This document shows positions 43,873 through 49,576 of a stretch of 49,576 bases of DNA, in pieces. Made by a program: the position numbers and the translations under genes. The notes under the pieces were generated by a model. The model did no database searches. It was not told the DNA's origin and saw nothing but the letters and a program-made list of their open reading frames with translations. The stretch's first letter is position 1. Each line of letters begins with the position of its first letter. The DNA is from Chromera velia (lineage: Eukaryota; Sar; Chromeraceae), in NCBI GenBank assembly GCA_018398765.1, contig JAHBMJ010000687.1, forward strand, positions 74,586 to 124,161. Reading direction: 5' to 3'.

Positions 43873-45298
43873 GAAGAGAACCATTTTTCCTCCAGTCTTC
43901 GCAGAACAACATCAACATCTCTCTGCCAAAACAAAGGTCTTATTATTGCGTCACTCTCGGGCACCCGTCCCACGCAACAATGTCGTCAGTCATGAAGAGA
44001 GTCCTGCATTTGCGTGAGTGAGAATGAAGAGTAGAATACCCAAAATGTGGGGATTCACGACAAGAAGAAACACCAGATGGGAGCGAAGCAGCAGTCGGAG
44101 ACAAGAACAAAACGCACCCACCCACTTGTTCAAGAATGCAGTCAATTGAGAAAAGGGATCCGACGTTGGGGGGGTTCATGAACTCGAACAAATTCGACAG
44201 GTCCAGCCGGAATCCCAATGTTCTCTCAATCTCGTCGCTGTCAAATCTGCAGACAGACTCAAATGAAGACACTGAGGCAGGCAGCCAGACACGTAACTTC
44301 AAAGGGAAAGAAACATCGACATGGTTTGTCGCATTGCGGTCTGGGTACAAAGCATGGCAGGGCCTCATTTGTGTTCAGAAATAGATAAGATTGTATTCGT
44401 AGACCGCACTCTCCCCTTATTGGTGGACGGCCAGCAAAAAAGAACCGCAGCTTGACAATTGTCAATGAAGATGAAACAAGAGAATCCGATGGAAGACCTA
44501 GCAACAGATCGGCCAGTAGGCCCATGCAGCGGCACAGCTAGTCAGACGACTCAGGGAAGGAAGCGCCGCGTAAAGGAAAGGAAGAAGCAACCGGGAAGGA
44601 AGGAAGCCAGTCAGTCAATCACACGCACAAATTGTCTGTCAGAAAGAAAGAGAGAGAAGACGGACCTCTGCAGAATCACGTATACCGGAAACGGCTGAAG
44701 AGCGCCCATCAGTCCCAGGAACGCGAGGAGCATCTTCAAAATGACCTGCATGCAATGCAAGGAGCGAAAAGATGTGCACTCACGAAAATCTTGGCACTGT
44801 GTGGGACAAGACAATCACCAGACAGAAATGGCCCCACAAAAGCAAGGCGAATGACTCTCTCTGGCTTGGGAAGACTATGCAACGACTTTAGTGATTCTTT
44901 CTCACCCAGCCACCCATCCGCACAGCCATCCACACACTCTCTGTGTCTGTCGACAGGAAGACGTCCCAACCTTGTGCGTTGCCATGTACTGGTCTGGGAA
45001 CGGAGAGTCGTCCAGACTGGTGAAGAAGAGTGTGAACAGGAAGACGAGGACGAAGGCCCCAACCACAAAGATGATATTCCACCCGTTGTGTGGACAGGGG
45101 ATGCAAAGCAGGTTGTCGGAAAGCGGTCGGTACCCCCTTGCGCATTCCGAACAGAGAGGCTGCACTTATTCATTCATGCACTCATGCCTACATACACTGA
45201 TTCATCCAGCTATTTTGGGGGGAGTTGTTTGTCTCAAGAACAACACATAGGAATACGTTGTGAATAATGAGAGAAGGAAGCAAGGGAAGAAAAAGTCG

Positions 45299-45353
<55 letters not shown>

Positions 45354-47721
45354 GTATACAGAGGGTATAGTGCGACATACGACCCGAAGTGCTTGTGGAC
45401 CCACCCCAGTCATTGCAGGGTCGCACACCGTGCCTGGGGCTTTGCCTTGATACAGCTCGGGTCCCCCCTCTTTGCAGGCAGTGGGGACCGGACAGGGAGT
45501 CACGATGGCATCGGGGTACCGTTTTGTGAGTGTGAAGCCGTCAAGGGGCATGGGCCTCATGTGGTCCTCTTCCGCGATTTCTGTGGCAGCAGTTTGGAGG
45601 GAACGTGGAGCGTCGCCCTTCGCATTCATCATTTGGTTCCCCTCCAGAGAACCAGGCTTAGGGGACTCCACAGCCCTCAATCTTCGAGACGAAGACCCTG
45701 CTGTGTATTTGGAAACTTCGGTGGAATTTCCGCTTGCTGTGTATTTGGAAAATAGACCGCCGAGACATTCTGCATTTTCGGGACAGTCGGTGCATTTCCC
45801 TGAGGACCAGTAGAGAGTTGAGGTCTCAGCTGCAGAGAGGCAGACAGACAGACAGACAGACAGACAGAGAGACAGATAGGAGACAAGTCTGATTGTTAAG
45901 ATGCTTGAGATGCTGTCTTCTTTCCTTCGTTCCTTTCTTTCTTCCTTCCTTCCTTCCTTCCTTTCCTGCCAGTTTGATCTCCGACGCCCCCAAGCTGTGC
46001 AAAAGACCCACCCACACGGAGTCTGAGTCTCCTCTCCTCTCTGTCAACTTCAGAAGAGCACGCAAGAAGATCCCCAAGAAGCTGGGAGGCGGTCTTCTTG
46101 AGACGTGAAAGGGAGGTCAGAGGAAGCCACGTAGGAAGCCTTATCAGGCGTCATGCAGGTCAGATGACAAAAACGGAGTGGACAAGGACAGAACTATTTG
46201 TTTTCTGGCCTGCTGAAATCGACTGACGTTGTGATGCTTCTCCAACGAAGTAGTATTTCTTCTCACAGAAGCAAGCCGAGGGGTGGGTGCTACCCCTGTC
46301 CGACGTGCTGTGATCCACACACTGACGACAGACGACCGTCGTGGTGCTTGCACTCAGGTCTCGGTAGGTCCCCACACTGCATGCGCATGTTGCATATGAA
46401 TGCAGACGTACGTCATGGGACTCCATTATACGCATCCATTCGATGATCGAGGAAACACGTTCTTGCACCCATCTTTCAGCAGGCCTCAAGCGAGCAAATT
46501 GGCATGCAATTATTGGGTGTTCACCCTCTTTCCACATTAGTGTGCAGCAATGAAAGGGCAAAAAGCAAGGCTCCCTCTTTCACCATTCCTGTGGTCGTTC
46601 AACAAAGAAGATTGCAGACAAAGGGCTGACGGGTCCAGAGAGGCAGAACAGAGAGCATCAATGGAAGGACGGTGACTTGAACGAGCTGTTGGCAGAGATG
46701 AAAAGCACTGGAGCGTGCACAAAAAGAACGAGGGTCGTTGAAGGAAGGCAAGAAAGTGACAAGTGGAAAAAAATAAATGATGAAGAAGGAAGGATATCTG
46801 CAAAGGAAGCAAGGAAGAGAAGACGTCAAAGGAGAATTTGTGGAGAGAGGAGGAAAGAGAGGCGAGGAGAGAGTGAGGAGACAAAGCTGAACAAAATGCC
46901 CTAGCTTCCTTTTGCGGCATGACATGCATACGCACTCCGACGACTTACTTGCATACGCACTCCGCGCCTTCAGTCTCCCTAATGGAGCTGGTTGGACACC
47001 GAGACACTGTCAGCTTGAACGTGCAGCTGGCCGAATTCCCTGACGTGTCAGTTGCGGTTGCAGTAATCGTTGTCTCGTCTGCAGTCACTTGCGTGCCCTC
47101 TTGTGGGCTGTAGGTTACCGTCAGAAGAGAGGTGTCATCGCTATTATCCGACACGGTGGGTGCTGTCGGATATTTTGTCAGAGGGAAGTCCTCGAGAACC
47201 TGCGCTCATGCAAGGGAGTTCGCTGGGTGCATAGCATACACGCATGCATTCAAGTCATGAGTCGATGCCGGACGATTTCAGGAGGTCAGTAACCGAGATT
47301 GGAGGCAGCCGGGCAGAGATACAGACAGGCAGGCAGGAAAGAAGGGAGTGCACCAGTCAACGACTCAGTGAAGACAGAATGAAATGGTTCCTCCCAACAA
47401 ATCCATTCATCCGATCGGGCCCATCTAATTCATTCGGCAGACCATTTCACGTTCAACATCTGCAGGGCAAGTGATTTCCGGAGGCTGTCCGTCTGCAAGC
47501 AGCAATTGGAGACAAACTTGCTGTTGTCCCTCTTGGAGAAAAGGGAATGAGGGCGGTCACCAGCGACAAGGCAAGGCGAGACGCAGAGACAGACAGGAAG
47601 AAAAGCGGAGGCAGGAAGGCATCAAAGCTGGGCAAGGCATCCTTCAAAAGAGTTAACCAATAAATCTTTAGAATGACAGAAAGCATTCCCGCTCCCTCCC
47701 GTAGCCCTTTTCACCAACACA

Positions 47722-47777
<56 letters not shown>

Positions 47778-48347
47778 GAGAGACAGACAGAGAGAGACAG
47801 ACAGAGAGAGAGAGAGACAGAGAGAGAGAGACACAGAGAGAGAGACAGAGGGTGAGAAAGAGAGAGAGAGAGAGACAGAGGGTGAGAGAGAAAGAGACAC
47901 AGGAGGGAGTTTCTCACTGACCAGTGATGGTCGCTGTGATTGTACAGGAGGTCGTTGTTCCGAAAAGATCTGTAGCAGAGGCAGTGATGGTGTGTGTGCC
48001 CACCGTGAAGGTGCTGCCTTCCGGAGGGTCATACGAGACCGACGGGTTGCCTCCAGTGATGTTAAAATCGATCACGTCTGTGACCGTCGTCACGCCAAAG
48101 TCTCCACTCGCAGACACCCAGTAAGGCAGGCCCTCGTCAACAGAGGCCGAGAACGCGCCTGGACACGTCACCGTGGGGCCGGGATCACAAAATGCGGTCC
48201 CACTTCCCGGAACCACCACACAAGCAGTGCCCGTGGGGCAAGTAATATTCCCACAATTAAAGTTTAGTTGGGCCTCTGACACTCGAATATGTCCCGGAGA
48301 CAAAAGGAAGAAGGCTAACGTTCCAAGAAAGGCCCAACCGAACGGGC
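37966..48347 (-). CDS. Large multi-TM receptor-like protein with HYR and Cys-rich ectodomain, about 16 exons
   Basis: Predicted surface receptor, about 1,700 residues; function unknown. Exons on the minus strand by GT-AG and phase: 48347-47922, 47492-47458 (or 47443), 47199-46949, 46376-46228, 45829-45405, 45159-44971, 44745-44666, 44246-44126, 43734-43614, 43312-42972, 42466-42185, 41870-41508, 41205-41120, 40771-40441, 40178-39694 (a small intron or frameshift near 39960-40060 is unresolved) and 39549-37966. A hydrophobic segment (GWAFLGTLAFFLLSP) begins the first exon and is probably a signal peptide; the initiator exon was not found. HYR domains come next: VTCPGAFSASV ... TITAT, then PPEITCPAD ... 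CTFKLTV. Cys-rich modules follow (CVCNVGTYRD, CTDCPENAEC, GPLCSECARGY). About nine TM helices follow (IIFVVGAFVLVFLFTLFF, LILRILFVAVAITY, LVVLVIFSVVFLVLQILM among them), then an acidic Ser/Glu-rich tail. The order matches large protist receptors. The last exon may stop at 38095 if GTCAGTCAGTCAG there is a donor. Confidence 0.7.
39563..39590. repeat. (GA)n tract at a receptor 3' splice site
   Basis: On the minus strand this is (CT)n lying 14 bases before the acceptor at 39550, where it serves as the polypyrimidine tract. Confidence 0.85.
40783..40892. repeat. (GAA)n tract at a receptor 3' splice site
   Basis: About 110 bases of GAA with GAC and GGG interruptions. On the sense (minus) strand it is TTC and abuts TTGTTGTTGCAG, the acceptor at 40772. 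Confidence 0.95.
42041..42092. repeat. (GACA)n microsatellite in a receptor intron
   Basis: GACA repeats lie in the intron 42184-41871; they read TGTC on the sense strand. Confidence 0.9.
42686..42761. repeat. (GAAA)n-(GA)n-(GAAA)n microsatellite in a receptor intron
   Basis: GAAA, GA, then GAAA repeats lie in the intron 42971-42467; they are pyrimidine-rich on the sense strand. Confidence 0.9.
43798..43873. repeat. (GACA)n microsatellite in a receptor intron
   Basis: GACAGAGA then GACA repeats lie in the intron 44125-43735, about 60 bases from its 3' end. Confidence 0.9.
45301..45352. repeat. (GA)n microsatellite in a receptor intron
   Basis: GA repeats lie in the intron 45404-45160; they read CT on the sense strand. 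Confidence 0.9.
45838..45965. repeat. (GACA)n and (TTCC)n microsatellites in a receptor intron
   Basis: GACA repeats at 45839-45879 abut the acceptor at 45830 and form its TGTC-type polypyrimidine tract on the minus strand. A TTCC run at about 45940-45965 lies further inside the same intron and is the exception to the strand rule, being purine-rich on the sense strand. Confidence 0.9.
47718..47905. repeat. (CA)n-(GA)n-(GACA)n microsatellite in a receptor intron
   Basis: CA repeats, then GA mixed with GACA, fill most of 47718-47905, close to the 5' end of the intron 47921-47493. On the sense strand they read CT, TGTC and TG. Confidence 0.9.
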
Positions 48348-49576
48348 CTGCAAGAAGCCAAGCACAGAGGTTATAGCCAGCTGATCGGCAACATTAAAGA
48401 ACGAATGAACAATGAACCTTTTGTTGTGACAGTGTAAAGCTCTTCAGAAAAGGAGGAATGCACTAATCCATCCAGCAGCAAAGAGAGACTTTTAGTCTGA
48501 AAGGTAGGCAGAACGACGGACACGTAGACATTCATACGAAGAGGCCTCCGCACAACTCGGAGTGAACATGCAGCTGTTCCTGTTCCTCTCTAATGAACGA
48601 GAGACAATAATTATGCACGCGCATGCAGAAGGGCAGGCAGATCGATAAACCAAAAGGTGCATACGCAGAAACGTCAAGAAGCAGACAGCACGCTCACAGT
48701 CATGCTCAAAGAAAGACAATGAGAAAGAAAGACAGACAGGCTACGTCTGCAAGAATGCAGGCAGACAGAGAAACTATTTATGAGGTAGGTAGACAGACAG
48801 ATAGAAAAACAACCAGACATACTGTATGGTTTCTTTTCTTCCCTTATCTTCCGACAGACTGACAAAGGAAAACCAGACAGCAGACCGACGACACACAGAT
48901 TTGTACATTAATACTTAGTTCGCCAAACGAACAAACAGACGAAGACTGGACAGACAGGTGAAAATCAAGGCGGGCAGGAAGCAAGGCAGCCAAACAGAGT
49001 CATTGACTCATAGGAGTTGGCAGGAAGGACGGTTGAAAGCCCGCAGATAAGGAGAAAAAAACTGAATTACTCTTCAACTCTGCAAGGACAATTGACTCAT
49101 TCTTGTTTGGCGTTGCCGAAAGTGGTTTTTCATCGCCGTTCCGCCGACACCCCTGACAAGGAATGGTAATACTTCGTCCTTGCAGTCGGAGGGACCTAGG
49201 CAGGGCTTCGAACCCGGCTGAACTGACAGAGAGCTTTCTTCAATGCATGCATTTCAGCTCGTCAGTTCAGAAGAAGGCAAGTGGGTTGATCAGCGATATA
49301 TAAACCGGCTGCACCCGGTTGCTCGGCACTGTTGGGCCTTGAAGCGATTGGTCCGTCAGTGAATATCGGGCCATCAGTGACAGATGGTTGGTCAGAACGA
49401 CGTCCAATCAGACTTTTGGTTTGGTTAATTGCAGGGTTTGTGAGAAGTTTTCTGATGCATGCATTGAGAACATGCATGCATGCATGCATTTCGCTCGAAA
49501 ATTATCGTCGCGCATACCCTGGACATTAATTTGTGGGCCCTTTTCTGGGCCACGCCGCCGGAGCGCCGCGTATTGA
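48348..49576. other. Region 5' of the receptor gene, no gene assigned
   Basis: The initiator exon of the receptor is expected here but could not be fixed. Scattered GACA words, a GCAT tetranucleotide run at about 49470-49490 and a short hairpin near 49531-49555 are visible. GGCTTCGAACCC at about 49206 resembles an RNA polymerase III B-box, but no tRNA fold could be drawn around it. Confidence 0.35.

Noticed and set aside
44770-44800. 13 nt microexon (AKIF) in the receptor
   Set aside because: Its length breaks the reading frame between phase-0 neighbours; direct joining gives a sensible sequence.
49190-49240. tRNA gene suggested by GGCTTCGAACCC
   Set aside because: No anticodon arm, D arm or acceptor stem could be drawn at the right distances. 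At most it is a B-box-like or SINE remnant.

Overview
This is a nuclear contig from a eukaryote, most likely a chromerid-type alveolate alga (Chromera/Vitrella-like). That attribution is an inference from style, not a match. The signs are spliced genes with GT-AG introns, moderate GC content, very abundant pyrimidine microsatellites, protist-type multi-TM receptors with HYR and Cys-rich ectodomains, and decayed non-LTR and copia retroelements. There are no operons. Most of the window is non-coding or transposon-derived.

Layout. 1-2.3 kb: LSm6 (minus, 3' end not found) facing a GNAT acetyltransferase (plus). 2.3-5.6 kb: microsatellites, a GC-rich island with two GCGGGAAA motifs and a TATA box, and a possible LINE 3' fragment. 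5.6-10.2 kb: a single minisatellite of roughly 95 units of about 48 bp. 10.2-11.9 kb: no recognised gene, but a chain of hairpins and a second GC island. 11.9-15.2 kb: a five-exon sodium:solute symporter (plus), reconstructed with consistent phases. 16.1-19.0 kb: an element with terminal inverted repeats and a TA duplication that encloses a broken reverse transcriptase. Its right end forms the C-terminus of an ankyrin-like gene (19.0-21.3 kb, minus). 21.4-23.3 kb: non-coding, with G/C homopolymer runs, CTAACCT-like repeats and a duplicated ACCGGTAATTACC motif. 23.4-30.9 kb: a 7.5 kb non-LTR retrotransposon (coiled-coil ORF1, APE endonuclease, RT, C-terminal Cys motif) flanked by a 54 bp target-site duplication. 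It is decayed by stops and frameshifts. 32.4-34.4 kb: a two-exon creatinase/M24-fold enzyme (minus). 35.2-36.1 kb: a copia RT/RNase H fragment. 38.0-48.3 kb: one large receptor-like gene on the minus strand, about 16 exons. It has HYR domains, Cys-rich modules, about nine TM helices and an acidic cytoplasmic tail.

The genes do not form a pathway. The main cross-cutting observations concern splicing. Many introns start with GTCAGTCA, and their 3' ends carry pyrimidine microsatellites on the sense strand. One symporter intron is bounded by an 11 bp direct repeat like a target-site duplication. The minisatellite carries a strong-looking 3' splice site in nearly every unit on the minus strand. 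Exon boundaries were assigned by eye from GT-AG signals, reading-frame phase and family similarity.
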